Part shown: piece by piece, positions 44,799 through 56,438 of the stretch
How positions within the stretch are numbered: the first letter of the stretch is position 1
How the letters are laid out: every line of letters starts with the position of its first letter
Assembly (NCBI RefSeq): GCF_014356525.2
Contig: NC_052518.1
Coordinates: forward strand, 10,684,874-10,748,873
Direction: 5' to 3'
Origin: Nilaparvata lugens
Taxonomy: Eukaryota > Arthropoda > Insecta > Hemiptera > Delphacidae
Length of the DNA stretch: 64,000 bases
Notes under the pieces: generated by a model
Seen by the model: the letters and a program-made list of their open reading frames with translations, nothing else
Told to the model about the DNA's origin: nothing
Databases searched by the model: none
Translations under genes and position numbers: made by a program

Positions 44799-45488
44799 GC
44801 TAAAATATCATTGATTAATAATTTTTTAACAAAAATAAAATGAGAACTCAAAAATCAGTTGAATGTCCAGGTCGGAAGGTTGGATATTATTCAATTTTGA
44901 TAATAAACTAACAACAAATTGGAGAAATTCTTATAACTTCGTTATTTTTGAACAGATTGATTTGAAACTTCATGGGTGTGTTAATTGTATGAAGGGAATC
45001 GTTCATGATTTTTTGTAGAATTTTCCTACGTCCCCTTCTCCCTCCTAAACCGAAAACATATGGTATTTCTGATGGTATATGAGAGAGGATTCAAAAGTAG
45101 CGCTAATGAGTAGACCAATAGCGTTGTTCAGCGGGCGATTTAATGCAATCCTCTTCCTTGCCGCGAAGCACAGAGGAAGCTCAGAATAGCGCAACTTTTG
45201 AATTTTCTTGCATATAGCATCAGAACTACCATATTATGTTTTTTTGGTTTGGGAGGGAGAAGGGGACGTGGGAAAGTTCTACAAAAAATCATGAACGTTT
45301 CCCTTCATACAATATTAACACACCCATGAAGTTTCAAATCAATCTGTTCAAAACTAACAAAGTTATAAGAATTTCACGAATTTGATGTTAGAAAATAATC
45401 AGAATTGAATAATATCCAACCTTCTGACTTCAACATCCAACTGAATTTTCATTTTTTGTAAAAAATGATTATTCAATGATATTTTAGC
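44799..45488. mobile_element. 690-bp fold-back element with roughly 300-bp arms
   Basis: The left arm (44799 to about 45118) begins GCTAAAATATCATTG; the right arm (about 45185 to 45488) ends CAATGATATTTTAGC. Blocks such as CATGAAGTTTCAAATCAATC, CCTTCTCCCTCC and CAAAAGT occur in both as reverse complements. The short centre (45119-45184) is GC-richer and non-coding. No clear target duplication. Confidence 0.8.
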
Positions 45489-45594
45489 ATTACAGAACTT
45501 GGTACTGTATCATATTTTGGGGGGCAACAAGGTGTATACCTTTCCTGGGGGCGGCAAGGGACCTGGTTACCTACAACCCTTCCCCTCCACTGAC

Positions 45595-45780
45595 GGCGTG
45601 ATTATCGAGCCCAAAATTTGAAAGTGGTATAATATAATAGCTGTGAATTGAAACCCATCTCCGGTTGAGCCCGAAAATTGAAACTTGGTTATTCTGGAAG
45701 CCCAAAAAAGCCCTAAATATTGGCATATGTTTCAAATTTTGGGCTCGATATGGAGGGGCCAGCTTCACGGCAGTTCTAAA
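45595..45780. repeat. Terminal-type repeat with GGCCAGCTTCACGG, shared with the right edge of the window
   Basis: The stretch with CAAATTTTGGGCTCGATATG and GGGGCCAGCTTCACGG matches the reverse strand of 63655-63760. It lies 420 bp before the MULE-like coding region. Confidence 0.75.
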
Positions 45781-46199
45781 ATTTCCAACAGAATTTATTC
45801 AACAACTCTTTTTATATATGTAATAGTTTTCGAGATACCGGTATCCAAGCCTCAAGGTGTGACATTTCTGAAAGGATAGTGTTTTTCTCCAATTTTTTGC
45901 CTTTTTTGGCCTTAAACCTTTTCAATTCATCTATGTTCCACCTAGTCATTCACTGAATAATACATTTCCGTATAATACTTATATAAATTCATAATAATAG
46001 TAGTAATATTGATGTTATTAAAGTAATAATGTTATAAAAGATTCCCACTATTATGTTACATAATAAATACATTTTATTGCTATAATCAACTGATTTGAAT
46101 ATTACTTACATACTTATTATAATAATTATTCTTCCTGTTCATGATTCCATTATACTTCAGAGGAATTGACTTGCAATAATTATTATTCTTCTATTTCAG

Positions 46200-48998
46200 A
46201 AGAACAAAAGAGGTAGACCGCCAACGGATGATTATAAGTTTATCGAGCATATACTTATATCCAATAGAGATAGAATTATATCCAATGGCAAATTACGGGG
46301 GCCTACTGACAACTTATGGAAGAAATTGAAAGAAGAACACAAAATTGAGAAAAATCCAAAAGCTCTTTACACCTCCATCGTTTGTAATAGACAGAATCTG
46401 AAAACTCTGTTGGGGCTGGAAGAGGAGAGACTTGAAGAACACGTCAAGAAGGAAGAAGACGAAGATTATTATGAAGAACTTATTGATAACACAGATTCTG
46501 AAAGTGTGAAGAGCGAAGAAGTGACTCGAGAAGAATCATCATCTTCATTCACAATTTTCATTCCTAAAGAAAAGTGGCGTATTATAAAGCCTGAGGAGCA
46601 TGTTTATAGATCAAAAGCTGAACAGAGCCGCGCAAGAAAATACATGGCTCTGCGACCAGGAATTTGGACTGATGTGATTAATAAGCTAATATGGGAGTCT
46701 ATAAAGTGGCCATGTGCTTGGTCATTCAAGGGAAATTATATTAGTGTGAGAGAAGATGCCTCCCTCTGGATATTGATAAGGGCAAAATGTGCATGTGGGA
46801 ATGTTCTACGAATAACTTGCCCCAATCCTCCTCCACAAAATCCAGACGATTTTGGGCTGCTTCTGAATGCAGAGGTGAGCGGCAGCAAGCAGCAGCATGG
46901 AAAAAGTAAAGTTGTGCGGAATAGACCCTTGAGGGGAGAGAGTAGAAGAAGGCTTGGAGATGAGATGGTAGATAGAGGCATAAAAGCCACAAGGATGAGG
47001 AAGGATATTGCTAGTGACATTATGGATTTTGGCGATCCAATTCCAGCCCATCTACCCTCCAACGAGGTAGGAAGAAAGATCAGGGAAGAGGTATTAAAGA
47101 AAAGGAGAGTGGATGACGATCCTCTTGAAGCACTTGCATTATTGAAGTACAGTGAAGACACTAGATATAGATACAGTGTAAGAGAGATAGGGTTGGACCC
47201 ATTTTTTTACATTTGATTACCCCAGATCAACTTAAAATGTATAAAATTTATTGCAAGAACAATTACGCTAGAGTAGTAATTGATGCAACAGGATCTCTGG
47301 TAAAGAAGTTACGGAGGCCTGTTGGAGCCCATAGTGGACACATCTTCCTGTATATCGGTGTAATCAAAATCCCTGGTACAAGAGAAGGGTTGATACCAGT
47401 GATGCAAATGCTCTCGGAAAGGCATAATGCGAATGCCATAGCATATTGGCTTTCAGAATGGGCACGAGCTGGTGCGCCGATTCCAAAGGAGGTCGTTGTA
47501 GATGATTCGGCAGCTCTCATCTCAGCCATATGCAGAAAATTTGGAGGAGAGTCTTCAACAATGAATTACGTGGACAAATGCCTCTACTTTCTGAAGGGAG
47601 ATGAGAGCATGAAGCCATCAGTGTTGATAAGAATTGATGTGGCCCATTTAACAAATTTGATCAGGAAGTGGCCTGAGATAAAATGTCTCCGAAAAAAAAG
47701 CAGAGAGTTTTACATGAGATGTATAATTCTAATTGCAAAATCGACATCTCTTGAGGATGTGGAAAAACTTTTGATATGCATTGTTGTAGTGGCTCTAAAC
47801 GAAACAGAAGGTTTATCAATGAGTACAGGTGAAGCAACTTTTTGAAAAACTTGAAAAATTCAAGATGATATTGCTTAAGAAAATTGCAGGAGAGGAGATT
47901 GTGGAAGACAACAGAGAAGAAGAGGAAGGTGATGGAGAGGGAGTAGAAGAGGATTCTGTATATGGATGGTCAGAATTGGATGGATTCTGAATTGGATGGT
48001 CAGACAGGGATGCATTCATGGTATTCAAAAATAATAGCAGAAACAGAGGTAGATATTATTGATGATGGAGATCGAGACAATATAATGTACTCTCCAGGAG
48101 TTTTGAACAAATTGACCCGACTCCTCACGATACTACCATTGTGGAGCAACTGCTTGGCTTCAAAAATGGGTAGCCCTTACCAGACAGCTACTGGAGCATT
48201 TGTTGAAACAGAATTTGGCCAGTTGAAAAACAATTTAATTAAGAAGAACCTACGAGTTGATGATTTCGTGATTGACTACCTGAAAGTAGTTGATGGTAGT
48301 TTAAAAGTTACTAGAGGGAGTAAGGAGTACACTTTGAGTGAGAAAACCTCATCTCAGAAGGAGAAGGAGGAGGAGGATTATGTAGCTCAGAAGGAGGAGG
48401 AGGAGGAGGATTATGCAGCTCAGAAGGAGGAGAAAGAGGAGGCACCTCAGAAGGAGGCACGGGTCACACCTCAGAAGGAGGACACATTAAACAAGAAGGA
48501 GGAAGAAGAGGAGGCACCTCAGAAGGAGGAAGAAGAGGAGGCACCTCAGAAGGAGGACACATTAAACAAGAAGGAGGAAGGAGAGGAGGCACCTCAGAAG
48601 GAGGAAGAAGAAGAGGCACCTCAGAAGGAGGCACGGGTCACACCTCAGAAGGAGGCACGGGTCACACATCAGAAGGAGGCACGGGTCACACCTCAGAAGG
48701 AGGCACAGGTCACACCTCAGAAGGAGGACACATTACACAGGAAGAAACCTCAGAAGGAGGGAAAAGAGAAGACACCTCAGAAGGAGGATGCACCACGCAG
48801 GAAATATCCTCAGGAGGAGGAGCAATTCTAGATATTCAAAAACATTTCATTGAAAATTGGCGAGGCTTGTCTCTCCCAGCCGGGAAAAAGGGATTTTATT
48901 GGAGGCCTAGCCCGGATTTTGAAAATGCAATTGACGAAATGGAATTATGTTGTTTAATGTTGTTTACTGATATGATCATCTCCACTGCATCAAAATGA
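46200..48998 (+). pseudogene. MULE-like DDE transposase gene, several frameshifts
   Basis: Coding sequence opens after an acceptor (CTTCTATTTCAG) at 46200 with KNKRGRPPTDDYKFIEHILI, a basic AT-hook-like start, and runs to 47216 in one frame, including a Cys-containing stretch WILIRAKCACGNVLRITCP. A missing base in the T run near 47200 shifts to a second frame (47213-47845) with ARVVIDATGSLVKKL (putative first Asp), SGHIFLYIGVIKI, QMLSERHNANAIAYWLSEW, and KEVVVDDSAALISAI (second Asp). After another shift comes FEKLEKFKMILLKKIAGEE, then LPLWSNCLASKMGSPYQTAT and VETEFGQLKNNLIKKNLRVD, a conserved C-terminal block. A repeat tract follows, then HFIENWRGLSLPAGKKGFYW up to TGA at 48996-48998. The order resembles MULE/NOF-type insect transposases; the superfamily call is by memory of motifs. 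Confidence 0.65.
48345..48825 (+). repeat. Coding minisatellite, Glu/Lys-rich 8-residue units
   Basis: CCTCAGAAGGAG recurs about every 24 bases, encoding units of the types EEEAPQKE and ARVTPQKE plus DTLNKKEE variants. The frame stays open through roughly 18 units; copy number is probably unstable. Confidence 0.9.
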
Positions 48999-49252
48999 AA
49001 CATAAACATAAACTCAAGGAAGGAAGAAAGAAAGAGAGACATAGTGAGAGAGAGAAACAGCGAGTGAGGAAGCCTGTGAAGGAGTAGTGGGCGGAGAATT
49101 AAGTGTAGAGAATTGCGAATGAAAGGGAATGTATCAGTAGTCAATTAGTCAGACTCACCCGCTTCCGCGAGAACTACTCACAGTCATTCGCTCATACACT
49201 GTTGCCAAATCTCCGGTTGCCATTTGTACGGTAGAACCGTTTTTGTATATTT
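48999..49252. repeat. Flank of the MULE-like gene; 49118-49252 repeated inverted at 63522-63650
   Basis: AATGAAAGGGAATGTATCAG, CGCTCATACACTGTTGCCAA and GTACGGTAGAACCGTTTTTG of this stretch appear as reverse complements at 63522-63650 with few changes. At 49252 it is fused directly to a truncated copy of the amplified module. Confidence 0.75.
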
Positions 49253-49574
49253 CAAGAAGCACCCTCTGTTCTTTTGTCGATCCATATTTTTGATCCCTTG
49301 TATCCTTGGGGGTTATCCTGTAGTAAAGTTATGTGATCTAATGATAAGAGGATTTCCGGATCCTCTCTCATTAAATATCTGGATGATCAAAGAAGCCATA
49401 AGATATTGTCATCTCCATGGTTTGGAGGATTTGGAGAAAACTTATAGAAAGATCCTCAATCCTCTTCACAATTCACACATTAATCCTGAAATGATATGCC
49501 AAGACCCCGTGTCGCTGAATCTGCTTCATGGATCATCAGGATCTGAGAAAATAAAACGAATCTACAAATTTTAG
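49253..49574 (+). pseudogene. Protein X, 5'-truncated first copy
   Basis: Identical in reading to the full copy at 52487 from KKHPLFFCRS to IKRIYKF, but the first 17 residues are replaced by sequence belonging to the repeat at 49118-49252. Open through the fusion point (VFVYFKKHPLFF), yet without its own start. Confidence 0.7.
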
Positions 49575-50089
49575 TTAAAGCTAGTAAATTATTATATGCC
49601 AAGTTATAACAGCATGGAAACTGACAATTTATCTTAATCAGTCCTCTATAAGTTCTATTATTTTGACAATACTTTCAAGTACATCAATTCAATAAAATTC
49701 ATTCTTATAGAATGAAAAAAAATTGTATTTGCTGAAAACATTTTCACGATCTCATTAATGTATTGATAGTGATGTGCTACATTTAATGCAGTAATGAACG
49801 TCAAGTGTGCACGTTAAACTGCCAGTCGTGGCTGATATATAACAGTATTGAGGTCCATTGATGGTTCAATTTTGACTATTAGATTAATGAAGTCCATATG
49901 AATATCTTACTTGGAATTAATTTAATCATGAAGTAATTATTATATACTTGAAGTGAATAGATTGTTCGAATTTCTACAGATTTCATTTGTGAAATTGTAA
50001 GTTCAAATAAATATATAAGAATACCTCTAGCAAAGGCAGCTCTATGATGTCTGTATTTTCATATGAATCTAGTATACCATTTTATGTAG

Positions 50090-50200
50090 GTTACCTTTTT
50101 ACCACAACCAACCTTTATAACACATGATGTTATACAATCCTTAAAAGAAGAAAATCAACTGTTGATTGATGAAATTAAGAGTTTTCTGTCAACAGAGTGA
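50090..50200 (+). CDS. Short coiled-coil exon (copy in unit 1)
   Basis: After a possible acceptor (CATTTTATGTAG) the frame reads VTFLPQPTFITHDVIQSLKE then ENQLLIDEIKSFLSTE and TGA. The leucine/isoleucine spacing predicts a short coiled coil. Identical-frame copies lie at 53371-53481 and 58608-58718. A variant preceded by DPHSALPQ instead of VTFLPQ occurs at about 51420-51542. Whether it is spliced to anything is unknown. Confidence 0.4.
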   Translation, partial: VTFLPQPTFITHDVIQSLKEENQLLIDEIKSFLSTE

Positions 50201-50242
50201 TCGTGAACTTTGCAAAAGTGATAAGTTTGTATATTTACTTAG

Positions 50243-50880
50243 TTCCATTCAAATGATCCCAAGTTCAGCAGTACGGCCTCTGTACTCCGGTCTGTAATAA
50301 TACTTTTTACCATACTAGTTGACTCGGCCGAGAAAACGGCCGAGCAAGTGAGACAGAGAGCAAAGAGATACAGCAATAACCCTCTATATCCACTCAACAA
50401 CCTCATCGAATCGGGTGAGAGCGGTGATGAGAGTGATGAGGGTGGCAATTATGTGAGTGCGCCTGATGAGGTGGACTGTGGGGTGGATGATGGGGAGTGG
50501 TGATGGACCCTGATGGTGGTGTGGAGTGTGGTGGTGATGGCTCTGAGGAGAGACCTTGTGATGACGAGGATGAAGATGAGATCAATGCTTGCAGGAGGAT
50601 GATGATCCTATCGGTTAGAAGAGGCAATGTGAATAGACTGAGATCTGAGATGAATGAGTTACTGGCTAGGGCAGACGGCTTCCTTGACATGATTGAAGGT
50701 GGCAAAGATTTCCAAAGTGATGAATTTGAGGCACTGGTTAAAGATGTTCATAAACTTGTTGTGGGAAAGAGAACATCAATTAGGAAATCTAAGCAACAAT
50801 TCCGGAACGGAAGGATAGTTGAAACAAAGAAATTGCAAAACGTACCAAAACGTATTGTAGAAAGATACGTTTGCTTGTAG
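50243..50880 (+). pseudogene. Protein Y (acidic), copy 1, one-base deletion
   Basis: Same sequence as 53524-54162 except for one G missing in a G run near 50492 (GATGGGGAGTGG), which ends the frame shortly afterwards, plus two substitutions further on (FQSDEF and GKRTS against FQCDEF and GKTTS). Downstream coding text is otherwise intact, so the deletion is young or a sequencing error. Confidence 0.6.
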
Positions 50881-51683
50881 AGAATACCTTCAACTAACTA
50901 CTAATTTATCTATTTACTAACTAATAACAATTTGTTGATGAATTGTTGAGTTTTTGTGTCTTGGAAATGCATTAATTAATTATGTAGAGAAATAATTAAT
51001 GAATTTCCATGATTTCTGAAACTCAGAGATACAACGAAACAAGGCGTTTCCACCAAGTTGAATGATTAGTGTAATCTGATGAGTTGATGGTCACACCCTA
51101 TGCACATGGTCATCAGGATAGCTCCATCCTATGCCATCTTGTTCACGGACAGCAATGAAATGCATGAACAGAACGATTTCGAAAAAAGATAATTCTTGTA
51201 GAAAATACCTTCAACTGACTACTAATTTATCTATTTACTAACTAAGAACAATTTGTTGATGAATTGTTGAGTTTTTGTGTCTTGGAAATGCATTAATTAT
51301 GTAGAGAAATAATTAATGAATTTCCATGATTTCTGAAACTCAGAGATACAACGAAACAAGGCGTTTCCACCAAGTTATATGATTAGTGTAATCTAATAAG
51401 TTGGATGGTCACATCCTATACACATGATCCACATTCTGCACTACCACAACCAACCTTTATAACACATGATGTTATACAATCCTTAAAAGAAGAAAATCAA
51501 CTGTTGATTGATGAAATTAAAAGTTTTATGTCAACAAAGTGATCGTAAACTTTGCAAAAGTGATAAGTTTGTATATTTACTTAGTTCCATTCAAATGATC
51601 CCAAGTTCAGCAGTACGGCCTCTGTATTCCGGTCTGTAATAATACTTTTTAGCATACTAGTTGACTCCGATTATCAATTCTCT

Positions 51684-51908
51684 TGACAGCAGAAGAAACT
51701 TTCCTTGTTTGAAGCATTACTACCATTTGTTCAACTCGTGTTTTTGTTTTTGAGCAATATTTGTATTTTCTCAAACAAATATTCTATGATTATTAACAAT
51801 CGATCTTATAACTACTGTATTTTGTATGAGTATGATAACACTGCTATCAGTTTACATATACAAACTCACGTTTTCACATACAGGAACATTTTCAAACTTT
51901 CCATTTAA
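51684..51908 (+). CDS. Conserved hydrophobic ORF, function unknown
   Basis: After a possible acceptor (CTCTTGACAG) the frame reads QKKLSLFEALLPFVQLVFLF, LSNICIFSNKYSM and on to YRNIFKLSI and TAA. There is one hydrophobic stretch long enough to cross a membrane. The same frame is open in units 2 and 3 (ending 55860 and 57145) and, with several substitutions and an exact 3-base deletion, in the inverted copy (61904-62104). There is no ATG until the middle, so it would have to be an internal or terminal exon. Confidence 0.35.
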
Positions 51909-52486
51909 AATCTGTATCAATATAAAATTAGAAATAAATTCTAATAACGATATTACGTGGATAATGTTCTCATTTGCTGTGTTGAATGAATAGAATATTC
52001 TATTCATTCTATTCCATTATGTTTATCTCTAGATATTTCTATTTTCAGGTGTCATCCATCCCTGCTCAACTCCCTGTTTAACACCAGCTGCAGACATTGT
52101 TTCCCCTTCACCGAATTATAAATTCTAATTGGGAAGAATGAAAAGGAACATGACCAATTTTTTACAAGTCAACCAATCACAAAATCTCAGGATATTGGAG
52201 GAAACAAGAATGCTAAAGAACAAGAAAAGCGCTCCTTGGGAAGCGAGAGAAATATGAACATAGAGCTTCGACAAAGTCAGTGAAAACTGACATTACAAAG
52301 ACGATCTATATAAAAAGGACATTGAAATGTCGCTCACAGAAAAAGAGAAATCCTCTAAAAAAGAGAACAATTACTCGAGAAAATTTCTGGAGCTTATGTA
52401 AATTCTGAAGCTTCCCTAAATCAAGAATTGAGGGAAAATGAATGCAGAGAAAAAGAAGGACTATCTAACAAAGGTTGGTTGATCTT

Positions 52487-52855
52487 ATGTTTACTTGGCA
52501 AAGGGTGTTGCCCAATGACATTTTTGAAGATATCAAGAAGCACCCTCTGTTCTTTTGTCGATCCATATTTTTGATCCCTTGTATCCTTGGGGGTTATCCT
52601 GTAGTAAAGTTATGTGATCTAATGATAAGAGGATTTCCGGATCCTCTCTCATTAAATATCTGGATGATCAAAGAAGCCATAAGATATTGTCATCTCCATG
52701 GTTTGGAGGATTTGGAGAAAACTTATAGAAAGATCCTCAATCCTCTTCACAATTCACACATTAATCCTGAAATGATATGCCAAGACCCCGTGTCGCTGAA
52801 TCTGCTTCATGGATCATCAGGATCTGAGAAAATAAAACGAATCTACAAATTTTAG
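52487..52855 (+). CDS. Protein X, 122 residues, full copy
   Basis: ATG at 52487 opens MFTWQRVLPNDIFEDIKKHP, then LFFCRSIFLIPCILGGYPVV (a hydrophobic stretch, residues 21-40), KLCDLMIRGFPDPLSLNIWM, IKEAIRYCHLHGLEDLEKTY, RKILNPLHNS, and a tail ending IKRIYKF. The middle and C-terminal parts look mainly helical with regular Leu/Ile. I do not recognise the family. It is present in four copies here (truncated at 49253, altered end at 56439, full at 57724) with essentially no amino-acid change, consistent with recent duplication. The preceding AAAG/GTTGG could be an acceptor, so the protein may be longer. Confidence 0.5.
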   Translation: MFTWQRVLPNDIFEDIKKHPLFFCRSIFLIPCILGGYPVVKLCDLMIRGFPDPLSLNIWMIKEAIRYCHLHGLEDLEKTYRKILNPLHNSHINPEMICQDPVSLNLLHGSSGSEKIKRIYKF

Positions 52856-53370
52856 TTAAAGCTAGTAAATTATTATATGCCAAGTTATAACAGCATGGAA
52901 ACTGACAATTTATCTTAATCAGTCCTCTATAAGTTCTATTATTTTGACAATACTTTCAAGTACATCAATTCAATAAAATTCATTCTTATAGAATGAAAAA
53001 AAATTGTATTTGCTGAAAACATTTTCACGATCTCATTAATGTATTGATAGTGATGTGCTACATTTAATGCAGTAATGAACGTCAAGTGTGCACGTTAAAC
53101 TGCCAGTCGTGGCTGATATATAACAGTATTGAGGTCCATTGATGGTTCAATTTTGACTATTAGATTAATGAAGTCCATATGAATATCTTACTTGGAATTA
53201 ATTTAATCATGAAGTAATTATTATATACTTGAAGTGAATAGATTGTTCGAATTTCTACAGATTTCATTTGTGAAATTGTAAGTTCAAATAAATATATAAG
53301 AATACCTCTAGCAAAGGCAGCTCTATGATGTCTGTATTTTCATATGAATCTAGTATACCATTTTATGTAG

Positions 53371-53481
53371 GTTACCTTTTTACCACAACCAACCTTTATA
53401 ACACATGATGTTATACAATCCTTAAAAGAAGAAAATCAACTGTTGATTGATGAAATTAAAAGTTTTCTGTCAACAGAGTGA
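53371..53481 (+). CDS. Short coiled-coil exon (copy in unit 2)
   Basis: Same 36-codon reading as at 50090, one synonymous-type change (AAG to AAA). Ends 42 bases before the start of protein Y's exon. Confidence 0.4.
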   Translation, partial: VTFLPQPTFITHDVIQSLKEENQLLIDEIKSFLSTE

Positions 53482-53523
53482 TCGTGAACTTTGCAAAAGT
53501 GATAAGTTTGTATATTTACTTAG

Positions 53524-54162
53524 TTCCATTCAAATGATCCCAAGTTCAGCAGTACGGCCTCTGTACTCCGGTCTGTAATAATACTTTTTACCATACTAGT
53601 TGACTCGGCCGAGAAAACGGCCGAGCAAGTGAGACAGAGAGCAAAGAGATACAGCAATAACCCTCTATATCCACTCAACAACCTCATCGAATCGGGTGAG
53701 AGCGGTGATGAGAGTGATGAGGGTGGCAATTATGTGAGTGCGCCTGATGAGGTGGACTGTGGGGTGGATGATGGGGGAGTGGTGATGGACCCTGATGGTG
53801 GTGTGGAGTGTGGTGGTGATGGCTCTGAGGAGAGACCTTGTGATGACGAGGATGAAGATGAGATCAATGCTTGCAGGAGGATGATGATCCTATCGGTTAG
53901 AAGAGGCAATGTGAATAGACTGAGATCTGAGATGAATGAGTTACTGGCTAGGGCAGACGGCTTCCTTGACATGATTGAAGGTGGCAAAGATTTCCAATGT
54001 GATGAATTTGAGGCACTGGTTAAAGATGTTCATAAACTTGTTGTGGGAAAGACAACATCAATTAGGAAATCTAAGCAACAATTCCGGAACGGAAGGATAG
54101 TTGAAACAAAGAAATTGCAAAACGTACCAAAACGTATTGTAGAAAGATACGTTTGCTTGTAG
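53524..54162 (+). CDS. Protein Y, acidic Gly/Asp/Glu-rich protein, intact copy
   Basis: Open for 213 codons from a possible acceptor (TATATTTACTTAG) to TAG. It starts FHSNDPKFSSTASVLRSVII then LFTILVDSAEKTAEQVRQRA, a short hydrophobic segment followed by a helix. Next is an acidic, glycine-rich region (SGESGDESDEGGNY ... DDGGVVMDPDGG) and CDDEDEDEINACRRMMILSV. It ends with a helical basic region (NVNRLRSEMNELLARADGFL ... KRIVERYVCL). No ATG lies near the start, so an upstream exon is needed unless translation begins at an internal Met. Not recognised. The opposite-strand ORF over its first part is a shadow. Confidence 0.5.
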   Translation, partial: FHSNDPKFSSTASVLRSVIILFTILVDSAEKTAEQVRQRAKRYSNNPLYPLNNLIESGESGDESDEGGNYVSAPDEVDCGVDDGGVVMDPDGGVECGGDGSEERPCDDEDEDEINACRRMMILSVRRGNVNRLRSEMNELLARADGFLDMIEGGKDFQCDEFEALVKDVHKLVVGKTTSIRKSKQQFRNGRIVETKKLQNVPKRIVERYVCL

Positions 54163-54537
54163 AGAATACCTTCAACTAACTACTAATTTATCTATTTACT
54201 AACTAATAACAATTTGTTGATGAATTGTTGAGTTTTTGTGTCTTGGAAATGCATTAATTATGTAAAGAAATAATTAATGAATTTCCATGATTTCTGAAAC
54301 TCAGAGATACAACGAAACAAGGCGTTTCCACCAAGTTGAATGATTAGTGTAACCTGATGAGTTGGATAGTCACACCCTATGCACATGGTCATCAGGATAG
54401 CTCCATCCTATGCCATCTTGTTCACGGACAGCAATGAAATGCAAGAACAGAACAATTTCGAAAAAAGATAATTCTTGTAGAAAATACCTTCAACTGACTA
54501 CTAATTTATCTATTTACTAACTAAGAACAATTTGTTG

Positions 54538-54940
54538 ATGAATTGTCAAGCAAAGGTTCTCTGTGACAAGAAAAGTTTAGGAGACAGACTCAGGGCACAT
54601 TTCCACTCTCTTATCGAGAAAGAAAAAACTTCAGGACAAAGTCTCGAAAAAATAAAACATTATCTACAAGAGATGTGTGAAAAAGCTACTCCGATGAAGA
54701 ATGTAGGAAAATTGCCAGAAGTAGAGGAAGAGCTGAAGGCTATGAAATGTGAGCTCCTGGGGCTGAAGTAATTCTGCAAGGAAAATACGATCAAAGTTAA
54801 AGAGCAAACATTCACTGAAAAGAGGCAATGGCTCTGTGAATGTTCCAGAATACTGAAACGGTTAGAGGAAATTGCCAAAGCGACCTCTGAAAAGCTGGAG
54901 AAAGACTTGAAAACTATTAACAATGTGTCAATTTTGTAGG
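54538..54940 (+). pseudogene. Coiled-coil protein fragment (relative of 59321-60087), in-frame stop
   Basis: Reads LCDKKSLGDRLRAHFHSLIE, KEKTSGQSLEKIKHYLQEM, LPEVEEELKAMKCELLGLK, then TAA at 54769. After it the same frame continues with FCKENTIKVKEQTFTEKRQW and LEEIAKATSEKLEKDLKTI to a TAG. All of it is rich in Lys, Glu and Leu with heptad spacing. The continuation past the stop suggests a formerly longer coiled-coil protein. Fused upstream to the AATTTGTTGATGAATTGT repeat block. Confidence 0.5.
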
Positions 54941-56438
54941 GAAATAATTAATGAATTTCCATGATTTCTGCAAGTCAGTAATACAACAAAACAAGGCGTT
55001 TCCATCAAGTTGAATGATTAGTGTAATCTGATGAGTTGATGGTCACACCCTATGCACATGGTCATCAGGATAGCTCCATCCTATGCCATCTTGTTCACGG
55101 ACAGCAATGAAATGCATGAACAGAACGATTTCGAAAAAAGATAATTCTTGTAGAAAATACCTTCAACTGACTACTAATTTATCTATTTACTAACTAAGAA
55201 CAATTTGTTGGTGAATTGTTGAGTTTTTGTGTCTTGGAAATGCATTAATTATGTAGAGAAATAATTAATGAATTTCCATGATTTCTGAAACTCAGAGATA
55301 CAACGAAACAAGGCGTTTCCACCAAGTTATATGATTAGTGTAATCTAATAAGTTGGATGGTCACATCCTATACACATGATCCACATTCTGCACTACCACA
55401 ACCAACCTTTATAACACATGATGTTATACAATCCTTAAAAGAAGAAAATCAACTGTTGATTGAAGAAATTTAAAGTTTTCTGTCAACAAAGTGATCGTGA
55501 ACTTTGCAAAAGTGATAAGTTTGTATATTTACTTAGTTCCATTCAAATGATCCCAAGTTCAGCAGTACGGCCTCTGTATTCCGGTCTGTAATAATACTTT
55601 TTAGCATACTAGTTGACTCCGATTATCAATTCTCTTGACAGCAGAAGAAACTTTCCTTGTTTGAAGCATTACTACCATTTGTTCAACTCGTGTTTTTGTT
55701 TTTGAGCAATATTTGTATTTTCTCAAACAAATATTCTATGATTATTAACAATCGATCTTATAACTACTGTATTTTGTATGAGTATGATAACACTGCTATC
55801 AGTTTACATATACAAACTCACGTTTTCACATACAGGAACATTTTCAAACTTTCCATTTAAAATCTGTATCAATATAAAATTAGAAATAAATTCTAATAAC
55901 GATATTATGTGGATAATGTTCTCATTTGCTGTGTTGAATGAATAGAATATTCTATTCATTCTATTCCATTATGTTTATCTCTAGATATTTCTATTTTCAG
56001 GTGTCATCCATCCCTGCTCAACTCCCTGTTTAACACCAGCTACAGACATTGTTTCCCCTTCACCGAATTATAAATTCGAATTGGGAAGAATGAAAAGGAA
56101 CATGACCAATTTTTTACAAGTCAACCAATCACAAAATCTCAGGATATTGGAGGAAACAAGAATGCTATAGAACAAGAAAAGCGCTCCTTGGGAAGCGAGA
56201 GAAATATGAACATAGAGCTTCGACAAAGTCAGTGAAAACTGACATTACAAAGACGATCTATATAAAAAGGACATTGAAATGTCGCTCACAGAAAAAGAGA
56301 AATCCTCTAAAAAAGAGAACAATTACTCGAGAAAATTTCTGGAGCTTATGTAAATTCTGAAGCTTCCCTAAATCAAGAATTGAGGGAAAATGAATGCAGA
56401 GAAAAAGAAGGACTATCTAACAAAGGTTGGTTGATCTT

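Larger units (their letters stand above)
49253..52530 (+). repeat. Amplified module, unit 1
   Basis: Head-to-tail copies of a module are defined by the shared start AAGAAGCACCCTCTGTTCTT at about 49253, 52531, 56483 and 57768. Unit 1 (3278 bp) contains the C-terminal part of protein X, a coiled-coil exon, a frameshifted acidic protein Y and repeated AT-rich blocks. Units 1 and 2 are nearly identical where they overlap. Confidence 0.9.

Noticed and set aside
45571..45879. Small ORFs in both directions over the GGCCAGCTTCACGG repeat
   Set aside because: Repeat-derived; the same reading appears inverted at 63622-63810 and has no coding features.
46736..47161. Reverse-strand ORFs across the MULE-like gene
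   Set aside because: They overlap recognisable transposase coding sequence on the plus strand.
50239..50705. Reverse-strand ORFs opposite protein Y (also at 53520 and 58757)
   Set aside because: Shadows of the plus-strand frame in a Gly/Asp/Glu-rich region (read as Ser/Pro/His-rich); the plus frame has the acceptor and the longer open stretch.
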